In this document: positions 26,138 through 36,075 of the stretch, piece after piece
Position numbering within the stretch: the stretch's first letter is position 1
Layout of the letters: the number at the start of each line of letters is the position of its first letter
Origin: Eledone cirrhosa
Lineage: Eukaryota > Mollusca > Cephalopoda > Octopoda > Eledonidae
Length of the DNA stretch: 64,000 nt
NCBI GenBank assembly: GCA_964016885.1
Contig: OZ024743.1
Span: 189,881,904-189,945,903, forward strand
Reading direction: 5' to 3'
Position numbers and translations under genes: made by a program
The notes under the pieces: generated by a model
The model's database searches: none
The model's input: the letters and a program-made list of their open reading frames with translations, nothing else
Told to the model about the DNA's origin: nothing

Positions 26138-26511
26138 TATGAGTGTTGAACGAATGAGCAACGATGGTTGCTAGACACTGTACGGCTTAATACGGGATGT
26201 TTGTTTACAAATACACCGAGCATTATAAAAAAATGTTCTGTGAATCCATACGTATATATATATATGTGTGCATGTATGTATATATATATACATACTACTG
26301 TACGTCTGTATAGTTATATGTATGTACGTATACATACTTATATTTAAGTAACAGCCGTACTAAGAGTGAGAAATGAAATTTCGTTTCATTTTTTTCGTAT
26401 ATCGTTTCCGTACCCCGGCCGATTAACTCACTCGGTTTGCAAATTAGGCTGCTCAGACGTTAATATGCATAAGGAAAGTATATACTTTCAGACGTTCAAT
26501 CAACTGGCAGG

Positions 26512-26566
26512 AAGGTATACGTTGCTGACGATAGCTAATAAGCTTGAAACTAGTACAGCGTTCCTT
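26512..26566 (+). ncRNA. hammerhead ribozyme, monomer 30
   Basis: Core 26525-26531, predicted cleavage after 26555. The ribozyme is consensus although this monomer has lost the octamer (GGTTTGCAAAT). Confidence 0.75.
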
Positions 26567-26930
26567 TATGAGTGTTGAACGAATGATCAACGATGGTTGC
26601 TAGACACTGTACGGCTTAATACGGGATTTTTGTTTACAAACACACCGAGCATTATAATAAATGATCGGTGAATCCATACGTACATATATATGTGTGCATG
26701 TATGTATATATATATACATACTACTCTACGTCTGTATACATATATGTATGTACGTATACATACTTATATTTAAGTAACAGCCATACTAAGAGTGAGAAAT
26801 GAAATTTCGTTTCATTCTTTCCGTTTATCGTTTTCGGTACCCCGGCCGATTAACTCACTCGATATGCAAATTAGGCTGCTCATCCGTTAATATGCATAAG
26901 GTAAGTATATACGTTCAACAATCTGGCAGG

Positions 26931-26985
26931 AAGGTATACGTTGCTGACGATAGCTAATAAGCTTGAAACTAGTACAGCGTTCCTT
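26931..26985 (+). ncRNA. hammerhead ribozyme, monomer 31
   Basis: Core 26944-26950, predicted cleavage after 26974. The last monomer is chimeric: it starts as subtype A (ATTAGGCTGCTC) and continues as subtype B (GGTAAGTATATACGTTCAAC). Confidence 0.75.
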
Positions 26986-27250
26986 TGTCAGTGTTGAACA
27001 AACGAGCAACTATGGTTGCTGGACACTACGGCTTAATACGGGATGTTTGTTCACAAACACACCGAGCATTATAATAAATGTTCGTTGAAACCTTACATAC
27101 ATATATATATGTGTGCCTGTATGTATATATATATATATATACATACTACTGTACGTCTGTATACATATATGTATGTACGTGTACATACTTATATTTAAGT
27201 CACAGCCGTACTAAGTGTGGCAAATGAAATTTCTTTTTATTTTTCCGTTT

Positions 27251-27989
27251 ATATATATATATATATACAGGGTGTGTCTTATTGTGTATGAGTGTCTTTT
27301 TCTATGAGTAAGAGTTCATCGTTTCATCGTGCAATTAACTTGGCAATCCAATAAGAACAATTATCATAGAAAGCAGCTGTTTAATTCCCACTCGTACATT
27401 GTTTAATGAGTAATACCACGAAGAATCATCAACGTGAAGCTATAAAAGAACAAGAGACATTTATCATGAAGTTTTGTATAAAAATCAATGGCGAACTTGT
27501 GTTGTATTCCACTATTATATTTACTCATTATAATTCCACTATTATATATACTCATTATAAATAGACTGCTTCCTATCAAGAGAAGTTTTCAGATTTACTT
27601 CTGCTAATTATGTTCAACACGAATATCGTGTCTAGCATGTTAAATAATTATAATACAACCTTGTCCAATTGTAAGCTGTTTCAATTACATGATGTTTAAC
27701 GTGTCAATTATTGGTTTGTCAATTGATACACCTGAGTGCAATCATCAGCAAACAGTTTCTAATGGGAGAAAGAATACACAAGCACTAACATCCTGGAATT
27801 ACATGTCATATAATATTCAATTTCTTTTATCTTGATTATGAGCTTCAGCCCTGTTAATTGTAATATAAATTTTATCCTTCCAAATGTAACATACTATTGT
27901 GAATTTAATCGACAGAAGATCTTGCCTGCAACGGCAGGATCGTGCTAATAGCAGCCCCACACACACACAGATAAAGATATATATACAGA
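27251..27989. other. array flank, no gene seen
   Basis: Starts with a TATATA tract and TACAGGGTGTGTCTTATTG, which resembles a DNA-transposon end, but I find no partner end. A 28-bp segment (TTCCACTATTATAT-ACTCATTATAA) is tandemly duplicated at 27507-27565. The rest is unrecognised. Confidence 0.45.
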
Positions 27990-28135
27990 TATAATTGTTT
28001 CCACTTATGGAACAAGGCCAGCAATTTATTTTATCGAAGGCAAAGTTAACCTCGGCGGGATTTGAACTCAGGGCCGTAACTCTATGCGTCAAAGCATGGC
28101 GTCCAACCTTCTACCGATACTGCCAATCCACCGCC
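27990..28135 (-). mobile_element. cephalopod tRNA-SINE with internal deletion
   Basis: The plus strand reads GGAACAAGGCCAGCAATT, ATTTTATCG, then AACCTCGGCGGGATTTGAAC, and ends ACTGCCAATCCACCGCC. About 40 bp of the usual central body, including GTACTGGT, are missing compared with the copy at 59.7 kb. Confidence 0.85.
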
Positions 28136-28429
28136 TATATATCTATATATTATATTATATATAGAAAGAGATTCATGTTTTGTGAATATAAGTTTAAAAT
28201 TTGAGCGAGATACGTCTCATTTCAAAACCGAAGACTGGTAAATACAACACTCCATGAGCAACTGAAGTCCTTTAATGGTTGACTCGTTTTTATTATTGGA
28301 TGATTCGTGTAAAGGAAGAAAACATTAACATTATTATTATTACTTATAATTGAATGATTAACAATTATTCTATTACGGTAGCTATAGATTCAAGATAAAT
28401 ATACGTGATATGAGTTAAAAGAAAAAAGA
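28136..28429. other. AT-rich, nothing recognised
   Basis: No coding frame or repeat supported. Confidence 0.4.
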
Positions 28430-29560
28430 CATTGAGACAATTGAGTCCCACCAAGATGTATCTATCATTGTTAAGAATTACCTATCGATTTCTAAATGAT
28501 TATATATGCTTAGAGTCAGTTTCTTCTATAGATTCTCGTCTTCTCTCCAACGTTTTGATGACCCAATCCTTGGTAAATTCGAATGCGGTGTCAACGTTAG
28601 ACTCTCTCCAGTGTCTCGTGACATGGTTGCGTTGCCTAAACGATTTAGGGACCTAGGACTGTGTAAATTCTTGTTTCTGTCTCTTCCCTGTTGTTTTACT
28701 TCATCCATACTTGTTGCCCTCTGGTGGGTAACAACTTTTCCTTTCTAAAATGGGCTAGTTTCAAAAGAGCAGTGGATGAAGCTCTACTATATTTGAGGGA
28801 GCTAGGTTTGCCAGTCCTAATAGAGAGTAGAATAAACTGAAGCAGAGAGTTTAGGACAATTTACGTTCGTGAAAAATCTTCAAAACTCACTTTGATCAAT
28901 CTGATCAATTTTCAAGGTGTCACTTAATTTCCGCGAGTGCACATTTCTCTGGAGACTAAAATTGGTGGCTACTCAGTATGGATGAGCCCCACATCTCTAT
29001 TGCACACAGAATGAGAGTTGATATCTGTGGGGTATTGAAATGTCGCTGTTGTAGATCCCTTGATTCTACAAGTCGCCATAGCTTGTCTAATCGCTTGAAT
29101 GCAGATTGCTTCTCTCGTAATAACTTAATTACTAATCAGGCATACGCTTGGGTAAATATCCACTTAAAAGAGCCGGTTGGGGTGACCGGAGTTGATGGAA
29201 AGAGACCAGATGATCTCAAGCTTTGTCCCTTATTTGGGACACCACACTCAGCGTCTGTTTAGTGTCTTCACACATACTGGATGCTGCAGTAAAATCAGGG
29301 GTCACTGCTCCTGTAGCCGAACGGAATAAAGTCCTAAATAACCCAGAATTACTGGCAAACTATTTATTCCAATCTGTGGCATTCGAGACGTTTAGGGAAG
29401 CTGGATCACTGACAACGAAGTTCTTATCATTGGTGCCTTATCAAGGCATCCGGTGATCTCCCTGGTGATGCTTGGTTGTTCTAGCACCCCAACCTCGGTA
29501 ATATTACGAGAGCATCAGCGTGATCTGATATATATTAGAGGGAGACCCCTGCGCCTTTTA
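28430..29560 (+). pseudogene. second copy of the KRPDG-type RT element
   Basis: Broken into several frames. Order: IVKNYLSIS-LYMLRVSFFYR, RFDDPILGKFECGVNVRLSP, LPKRFRDLGLCKFLFLSLPC, FKRAVDEALLYLRELGLPVL, MDEPHISIAHRMRVDICGVL, RHSLSNRLNADCFSRNNLIT, LKEPVGVTGVDGKRPDDLKL, SLIWDTTLSVCLVSSHILDA, LFQSVAFETFREAGSLTTKF. Each block has a counterpart in the minus-strand copy at 12.6-13.9 kb. KRPDD followed by WDTT is closer to the family KRPDG...WDATC than the 13 kb copy. At least four frame changes and many stops make it dead. It is 5'-truncated at nearly the same RT position as the other copy. Confidence 0.75.
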
Positions 29561-30004
29561 TTGTGTGTGACCGATTGCCACATATTTCGTAATTCTCTTT
29601 CGTTTTGAATTTATATTTTTACGTATTGTATATATTATTTGTAAAGTTAAGTTACAATGTAAATAGCTGAATAAATATTAAACTACAAGGAAAAAATATT
29701 TTGCGTCACTTTATTATGATAAGTAACGGAAATAAATTTAATAAATTTTAGAGGCTTTCTTTCCTTTGACGAAATGTATATATAATATGATTCAATAAAT
29801 ATATTATTTGTATAAAGGAATAAAATTGTGTCGTGAAACAATGCGTGAATATATGTACAATTACTTCTCACACACTTATACAAATATATTTTCTCAATTT
29901 TACTTTTGAAAAGCATAAGAACTGTGAAACCGGTAAAGGAAATAAATAAATATTCTTAAAAATACTCCACTTGCATTTTCAATTTCTTTTCCTTTTACTT
30001 TCTC
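29561..30004. other. AT-rich, nothing recognised
   Basis: No feature supported. Confidence 0.4.
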
Positions 30005-30067
30005 CCATGTAGGATATCTCGTTTTTTTTTCGTTTTTTTTTCGTTTTTTTATTAAAAAAAAACATGT

Positions 30068-30106
<39 letters not shown>

Positions 30107-30108
30107 GA

Positions 30109-30152
<44 letters not shown>
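30005..30152. repeat. T-rich, CT, CA and TA low-complexity tracts
   Basis: T runs separated by CG, then A runs, (CT)n, (CA)n and (TA)n in immediate succession. Confidence 0.9.
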
Positions 30153-30154
<2 letters not shown>

Positions 30155-30230
30155 CGAAAGAGGTGTGGTAAGGAGCCAGATGGACCATAACGCACCAGAG
30201 TACTCAATATTTAGGGTTTTAGAGTGGGTA

Positions 30231-30344
30231 ATAGGAAAATGTCTGACCCCGACGGCAGAACTCAAGCCGTTTCGACGGCTATTTCTGGACTCCAGATATA
30301 GCTGTCGAAACGGCTTGAGCTCTGCCGTCGGGGTCATACATTTT

Positions 30345-30349
<5 letters not shown>
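30231..30349. repeat. 119-bp near-perfect palindrome
   Basis: Arms 30231-30282 and 30298-30349 are reverse complements over 52 bp with three mismatches. The spacer TTCTGGACTCCAGAT is itself palindromic (TCTGGA/TCCAGA), so almost the whole element folds into one hairpin. TA microsatellites follow on the right. Each arm contains GTCGAAACGGC, and a related half-arm, TAGCTGTCGAAACG in reverse complement, occurs at 55270-55290. Confidence 0.9.
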
Positions 30350-30385
<36 letters not shown>

Positions 30386-30639
30386 GTGTGTGTATGTGTG
30401 TGTATATATATAAATATATATGTTTATTTATTAAGGGCAGTTACTACAATGGAGTCATACCAAGTACGTATGTTTTGTTGGTCCGGTGCACCAGCAGCTT
30501 GTTCCACCTGTGCCGCTGAAAACAAACTGGAAATATAAATCTAATTATATTAGAACTTGCCCTAGTGTGTTGAATTGCACTCTAACTTTGATATATTTAC
30601 CAAACTATTAGTTATGAATAGACCTATATTTTTTCTAAA

Positions 30640-30845
30640 AACCTGTTTTCCAATTCCACCCCGCCCGGCCCTTCAATCTTTCTAATTTCTCATTCTTTCT
30701 TCTGATGAAGGACTAACCTGCTATTTCAAGCGTTAACCTAATATTCCTTCCGTATACTGTATTGATTGTGTTGTTATTTCTGTTTACCTTTTACACACAC
30801 ACACACACATTTCTCCCCCCCCCCCCCTCTCTCTCTCTCTCTCTT
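30640..30845 (+). repeat. interspersed repeat, copy 1, ending in (CA)n C-run (CT)n
   Basis: Shares CCCTTCAATCTTTCTAATTT, TCTCATTCTTT, GATGAAGGAC, CTATTTCAAGCGTTAACCTA and TTGTGTTGTTATTTCTG with 32885-33080. This copy lacks the CAAGCTTTCGAAACGTTAAG segment that the second copy has after GATGAAGGA. Both run into a CA tract. The CTGATGAAGG...GAAAC pattern recalls Penelope pseudo-LTRs. Confidence 0.75.
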
Positions 30846-30889
30846 TAAAAATATATATATTTATAAAATTTTCCCATGTTCTATATCAT

Positions 30890-31320
30890 GAAGATCAAAG
30901 GTGTGAAACGTTCTGGATTGCGGGGAAGTGTGCTAGAGAAAATCTCTATATGGCTGGAGTAAAATATGTCAGATATGATTGGGGTGCACCTGCTCTGACT
31001 GATGCAGAGTAGAGCGAGGCATGGAAGTCTTACCACGATAGACTGTTGAACGAAAGGTTTAAATGGCACAGTGAGGAACTTCCCTGCGAATACGCATCTG
31101 ATGGACTAGTCATAAAAGTTCAAAGCCTTGTGATAGTCAAATCAATTTAGTATATGAAAGCAAGGAAGTCAGCTTGAGAAATTGTTGTAGTTGCCGAATT
31201 GCTAAAGATATCGAGCATGGTAGGTTACGAACTACAAATACACAATTAATCAAGTAATTCTGGATGATATCATACGTAATGAAAATGCAGTGGTTGTATC
31301 ATTACAGACTGCTACAATCG
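30890..31320 (+). pseudogene. LINE fragment between endonuclease and RT
   Basis: Reads CETFWIAGKCARENLYMAGV, then WGAPALTDAE, stop, SEAWKSYHDRLLNERFKWHS, EELPCEYASDGLVIKVQSLV. After frame changes it continues as MKARKSA, EIVVVAELLKISSMVGYEL. This matches the linker of cephalopod LINEs between the apurinic-type endonuclease and RT (EAWxxYHxRLLNxEFxW, MKxGKAAGPSxIVxEMLK). No complete domain remains. What follows at 31321-31740 is unrecognised. Confidence 0.65.
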
Positions 31321-31747
31321 AGGAAATTCACGCCAGATAGATTGGTTTCAACGTGAATGGAAATGTAGCCTTTAAAGAAAGTGATAAGCTCTTTTCTAAG
31401 CCTCTCAATAGGTCGGGCTCCACACTTAGTCATAGTCAAAAGAACATCATCGGTACAGACCCCCGCCTACATTAGGGAATCCATCCTTGATGGAAAAGAG
31501 TAAAAATAAAGCAATAAGGTCTGTGACTACCGCTGAATCGCTGGTACACATGCTCACGTCAAATGAGGTACTATTTGATTTCTTAAGTCAAATAGAGTTG
31601 CCGAAATTATCAGAGATTTATTTAAGTGGAGAGCAACTTCGGAATCCTCCGTGAGGGTTTTGGGGGAAATTAATATCTCTAAGAAGGAGTGGTAAGTTGA
31701 TGGAAAAATAGTAGTTATTGACGTTGAATTAGATAGAAAGGGGCCAC

Positions 31748-31990
31748 ATCTCTAATTTTGGGTATAATCCTAATTAAAAATCTTTTACTAAACCTACTTA
31801 AATTAGACATAGTGGGGTTAATGAGCCGAATAGATGCGCTTTTTAAATTGAAATTTAGTTTATGATCCTTCAGAGTAAAATGAACAGAAATAGTGTCCAG
31901 AGATTCAGTCAGGTCCTGGATATTAAGTTCCGAAGTGATTTTTAAACCAGCGTTGTTGATGTCGTTAATAACATTCCGATCGATTTTCCC
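31748..31990 (-). pseudogene. Penelope-type RT fragment
   Basis: One open minus frame of about 80 codons reads GKIDRNVINDINNAGLKITS, then ISVHFTLKDHKLNFNLKS, ASIRLINPTMSNLSRFSKRF, LIRIIPKI. The order LKDHKxxF, RLIxPxxS, SKxxL is the same as in the elements at 43.9 kb (FIKDHKPDFESKLPVRLIAP) and 49.4 kb (NLKDHKSNFN). This part lies upstream of the catalytic aspartates. A (CA)n tract lies directly beyond, at 32027-32080. Confidence 0.75.
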
Positions 31991-32024
31991 TTAATCTTTG
32001 GTCACGCCATTATGTAGCAAATTA

Positions 32025-32026
<2 letters not shown>

Positions 32027-32086
<60 letters not shown>

Positions 32087-32088
32087 TC
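32027..32088. repeat. (CA)n(TA)n microsatellite
   Basis: Pure CA dinucleotides ending in a short TA run. Confidence 0.97.
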
Positions 32089-32884
32089 ACGTGTGTGTAT
32101 GTATGTACGTGTCTACTATTACATCTCACAGCATAACTCAGTATTCCGTGCAACAGCTGCAGTCCGTATTTTGAAACGCACTAAATAGGATGTTGATGAC
32201 TTGCAGAACTGACTAGTAGTCATCGGTTTTAGTATCTGAAATGTGATTACTTATGCATATAAATGTATTCAGTCTTAAAGTAATGTTACATTTACTGTTA
32301 TCTTTATTGTTAAATTATGCAGTAGAATTAGTGTCGGTAGATGTGATAGTCGTTAACAAATTGCAAAAATAGTATTGGCGAATTTAATCAGACCATATAT
32401 ATACAACACACACATACATGAATAAAACATGCATTTGGGCGCGCACTCGTGCTCATGAGCACGCACATGCGCACACATGCACATACATATATGATAACTC
32501 TATATCTCTATATACACGGAATAGAATTAGATAAGACTGCGTAAAGGTGTATATAAATTTATACCCTTTTGGTGTATAGATATATAATCATGCCAAATAT
32601 ACGTATCCCCTTGTAAATTGATAAATGGTAACCATCTTGAATTGATTAACGAATCTAGTTGCGTTCCATACCAGAGGGGGAACGAGGGAAATACAGTTAA
32701 CTAACGCACTCAGTACATTAATAGAAAAAGGTTATATTCATTTTATATAGAAATGACTTCTACGGGACTAGAACTCTTCCTTTCATTTCTATATGAAACG
32801 AATAAACAAATAAGTAAGGAAATAATACACACACAGACACACGCATTTATATATATAAAGAGATGGGAACTTGTATGGACCTGT
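32089..32884. other. no gene seen
   Basis: AT-rich sequence with CA/TG-rich patches around 32400-32490. No coding frame or repeat recognised. Confidence 0.45.
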
Positions 32885-33184
<300 letters not shown>

Positions 33185-33219
33185 GCATGCAGTCAAAAAA
33201 AAAAAAAAAAATCTATATA

Positions 33220-34120
33220 CGAGGTGTGTTAGAAAAGTTGAAGGACTGATGTCACAAAGATTTATTTCAAACCCAAACTTCACACTAAGAGTTTTCTCCT
33301 TCAAAGTAATCCCCCTGGAGTATGTGACTGTAATCTTAGCTCTCTGCAGCGATCAAACTTTTTTCTTCATAATTTTATATACATATCCTCTGTTTCAGGT
33401 CATCAAGCAATGAGCACAGAGCAACGAACAAACTTGAAAACTCCGTCAGAAGCACTGGGATTGCTGCGGCAAGTGTATGGAGATGAGACGATGTCACGCT
33501 CATGTGTTCTTGAGTGGTGCAAGAGGTTTAAAGAAGAACGCGAGGACGTGGAAGATGATCCCAGGAGCGGAAGGCCCTTAACAACTAGGACTGAGGTCAA
33601 CGTTGAGCGCATCAGGCAGATTGTGCGTAGCGATCGTCGGCTGACTGTTCGACTGATGGCAAATGAGCTGGGCATGAATCGGGACAGCGTCTGGAAGATT
33701 CTCACTGAAGATTTGGACATGCGGAAAGTCTTCGCGAAGATGGTGCCAAAACTGCTGAACGATAACCAGAAGGGTCGACGCATGCAAGTGTGCCAGGACA
33801 TCCTCTGCGTCATGAAACCGAACCAGACTTGCTAGGGACAGTCATCACCGGTGATGATTCATGGATCTTCGAGTACGACCCGGAGGGGGCCCGTTTTGAA
33901 GACGAGGACGACATCAAAAATCAAAAAGGCCCTGACGACGGAACTGCGGAGGATCCCGGAAGAATCCTTCCAGGAGTGCATGCAAGCGTGGCAGAAAAGG
34001 GTGGAAAAGTGCATTAGACTCCAGGGGGATTACTTTGAAGGAGAAAACTTTTAGTGCGAAGTATGGGTTTGAAATAAATCTTTTGTGACATCAGTCCTGG
34101 AACTTTTCTGACACACCTCG
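33220..34120 (+). mobile_element. internally deleted mariner transposon
   Basis: The element is bounded by TA at 33218-33219 and 34121-34122, the expected mariner target duplication. Terminal inverted repeats are about 100 bp long, starting CGAGGTGTGTTAGAAAAG on the left with CTTTTCTGACACACCTCG on the right. They continue through GACTGATGTCACAAA and the AGTAATCCCCCTGGAG block, with a few mismatches. The total length of 901 bp is below the roughly 1.3 kb usual for mariner, because the middle of the transposase is gone. Confidence 0.93.
33410..34054 (+). pseudogene. mariner transposase, frameshifted and internally deleted
   Basis: Starts MSTEQRTNLK, then skips the usual segment of about eight residues before ALGLLRQVYGDETMSR. 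The paired helix-turn-helix region follows: CKRFKEEREDVEDDPRSGRP and LTVRLMANELGMNRDSVWKI. After AKMVPKLLNDNQKGRRMQVC a one-base shift near 33800 moves the reading to RHETEPDLLGTVITGDDSWI, keeping the first catalytic aspartate (TGDDSWIFEYD). The protein then jumps near 33890-33920 straight to the C-terminal ELRRIPEESFQECMQAWQKR and QGDYFEGENF-stop. The second and third catalytic aspartates are therefore absent and no active enzyme is possible. Confidence 0.9.
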
Positions 34121-34279
34121 TATGTTTTAGAAAATGTGTGAAATCCTTTGTATAGTTAGGTATGTTTGAAAAAATGAAAAAGACTTCACTTGTAGTTCTA
34201 AACAATTTAACCTTATAATATTACAATTTTACAATTGAACAGATACGTATGAATATATACAGTTTCGTATAGATAGAGA

Positions 34280-34846
34280 CATGCTCCTGCACACGTATTC
34301 ACGCGTGTGTGGGTGAATGTAGACGTCTATGCATATGTGTATCTATATGTCAAATGAGATATCCATGTGCGTATATGTATGTATGTGGGTACATATGTGT
34401 ACATATGTATGAATCTACATACATATGTGTGTATGTGGATATAGACGTGGGCCGCGTGTTCATATATGTGCATATGAATATACATGCTGTTAAAAATGTG
34501 TATATAAATTTACTTCTGCATATATGTATATATATATGTGTTCACATGCATATATGTAAATGTATGTATGGGTCTATGTGCACGTATATGTGTATGCTTG
34601 TTTGTATGGACATACATGTGTGCATGTATGTTTATAGGAGTGGTGACACGTAGCTTGGTGACTTGGGTATTCTACTCACGACTGCAAGATCATGATTATT
34701 TCACGTTTCCCCTCAGTTGTACCTATAACTCAGGAGGGTCAGCCTTGTCACACACTGTAGCACACTGAATCTCCCTGAGATACATGCCAAGGATACTTGT
34801 GTTTGTGGAATGTGTACATGGGGGTATATGTAGGTGTGTTTGTATG

Positions 34847-34907
<61 letters not shown>

Positions 34908-35070
34908 CTTGCGCGTACGGGTGCATGTATGTGTATGCATGTTTATATATGTGTGTATGTTTATGCATATGTGTGTAGAGGTGTAGCTATGCATATATGT
35001 GTATGTATATGTGTGTGTATGTATGCGTGTATGTGTATGCATGTGTGTGTGCATGTATGTACATATGCGA
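34280..35070. repeat. degenerate TATG/TGTA-rich tract with (TA)n core
   Basis: Long imperfect repeats of GTATATG/CATATGTG type with a pure TA core at 34852-34900. About 170 bp of less repetitive sequence (34640-34800) lie in the middle. No coding meaning: the translated frames are only YIYICVYM-like. Confidence 0.8.
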
Positions 35071-35094
35071 TGACAGTGGGAGTTCGGTTCTTCC

Positions 35095-35235
35095 ACGTTC
35101 GGTCCATATCGTTGAAATAGTTGTTGATGTGCTTGTTGACGTTCTCTTCGTCACTGACGTTGTTACGGTCGTTATCGTCTACGTCGTTGTTATAGATGTC
35201 GTTATAGCCGTTGTTGTTGTCATCGTCGTTAAAAA
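35095..35235. repeat. degenerate GTT/GTC/GAC trinucleotide tract
   Basis: A trinucleotide-phased run (GTTGTTGATGTG, GACGTTGTTACGGTCG, GTTGTTGTTGTCATCG). On the minus strand it translates as an Asn/Asp-rich string (NDDDNNNGYNDIYNNDVDDN). I read it as a decayed microsatellite. Confidence 0.7.
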
Positions 35236-35285
35236 GCATTTGGCCATTATAATTCACTAGTATTTTATTCACCAAAGGGCATCTA

Positions 35286-35770
35286 TTGAAATGGAACCAG
35301 CAGGGGAACCTTTACAACCCTTTTCTAAAACACTCATTAACTTTGCCTCTAGGGACCAAATCTGACCATCACATCCGGTTCCCTGAAACCCAACACCTCT
35401 CAACTCCACTCTCAATCAATAAACTTGCTTTTACTATTTTCTGTCGTCTTTTTGAATATATATTCTTTAATTCCTTTAAATCTTCATCAACACTCCTTCA
35501 CTTCCATCGTCATTACCCCCCTCCCCCCAAACAAACACACACCAATATCTCATATATAAAGTCACACATTGCAACGCAACTTTAGATCAGTTTGACAATA
35601 ACCACCGACGAATGCGACAAAGTTCCACAGGAAAGTTAACCAGGAACCTTAAAAAAACCTTCACACCGAAGTTAACAAAGAACTTACTAGATTTACATAC
35701 CAAAATTGTAAAATTGTAATATTATAAAATTAAATTGCTTAGAACTACAAGTGAATTCATTCTTTTCTTT

Positions 35771-35776
<6 letters not shown>
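35286..35776. other. no gene seen
   Basis: Moderate-complexity sequence with no recognised coding or repeat content. A TA tract runs from 35777 to 35812. Confidence 0.4.
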
Positions 35777-35819
<43 letters not shown>

Positions 35820-35857
35820 AATAACAGGAGGCTGGACTGGTGTATATCCTTGAAAGG

Positions 35858-35926
35858 TTTATTATACTATGATCATTTCAATGACCGGGTTCAGTATGAA
35901 TCCGGTGACATCATCAGGTATTCAAA
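35858..35926 (-). ncRNA. hammerhead-like ribozyme, left arm
   Basis: On minus: core CTGATGA (plus 35911-35917), a long stem II with an ACCGG...CCGGT hairpin, GAAA (plus 35876-35879), and self-complementary stem III ATGATCAT. Triplet ATA gives predicted cleavage between 35868 and 35867. Inner stem I ATAC pairs with GTAT, followed by TTT/AAA. The core is canonical; position 10.1/11.1 is U.U and the next pair is G.U. Confidence 0.6.
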
Positions 35927-36006
35927 ATATAACAAGCTGCTAAACAGTCGGTCGTCCTCTGATTTTCAGCCCCATGGATTTTATCTGTTATATTCCTTTG
36001 TTATAT

Positions 36007-36075
36007 TTTGAATACCCGATGATGTCACCGGGTTCATACTGAACCCGGTCATTGAAATGATCATAGTATAATAAA
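36007..36075 (+). ncRNA. hammerhead-like ribozyme, right arm, core mutated
   Basis: Mirror of the left-arm fold. Its core reads CCGATGA (U4 to C) at 36016-36022, which should inactivate it. Stem II here is better paired (ACCGGGTTCA with TGAACCCGGT). GAAA is at 36054-36057. Confidence 0.5.

Larger units (their letters stand above)
20060..26400 (+). repeat. higher-order repeat block of 5-6 monomers
   Basis: Monomers starting at 20099, 22200 and 24735 share CTCGGTATGC with GTTTATATGCATTAGC/AAGC. Those at 20531, 22632 and 25167 share GTACAGAGTTCCTTTGACAG. The offset is about 2101 bp (5 monomers) for the first step and about 2534 bp (6 monomers) for the second. The pairs 23037/25570 and 23471/26005 are nearly identical, including TTGACACTAGTAC and GGATGTTAGTTTAC. 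This is higher-order structure like that of centromeric or pericentromeric satellites. Confidence 0.85.
14045..27250 (+). repeat. 31-monomer hammerhead satellite array, period about 425 bp
   Basis: The TATGCAAATT landmark recurs at about 14103, 14524, 14955, 15362, 15789, 16276, 16762, 17181, 17585, 18015, 18438, 18842, 19272, 19677, 20099, 20531, 20935, 21365, 21770, 22200, 22632, 23037, 23471, 23900, 24305, 24735, 25167, 25570, 26005, 26434 and 26861. Each monomer has a conserved part of about 250 bp: octamer, then TTAATATGCATAAGG, the ribozyme, the hairpin AGCAAC/GTTGCT, and GTTTGTTTACAAAC. A TA/TG-rich part follows and changes length. Two main subtypes differ at ATTAGGCTGCTC with GGAAAGTATA (A) versus ATTGGGCTACTC with GGTAAGTATA (B). 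A third form (A2) has CTCGGTATGC. The array begins and ends at the TTTCATTTTTTCCGTTTA junction, and a TATATA tract and CAGGGTGTGTC follow on the right. Confidence 0.97.

Noticed and set aside
14045..27250. CRISPR array
   Set aside because: The period is about 425 bp with no short-repeat/unique-spacer structure, and the context is eukaryotic.
30231..30349. Hammerhead ribozyme in the 119-bp palindrome
   Set aside because: GAAAC, a possible stem III and GTC are present in each arm, but no CTGANGA core occurs on either strand.
34961..35275. Asn/Asp-rich protein on the minus strand
   Set aside because: Direct product of a degenerate trinucleotide repeat followed by a TATG microsatellite.
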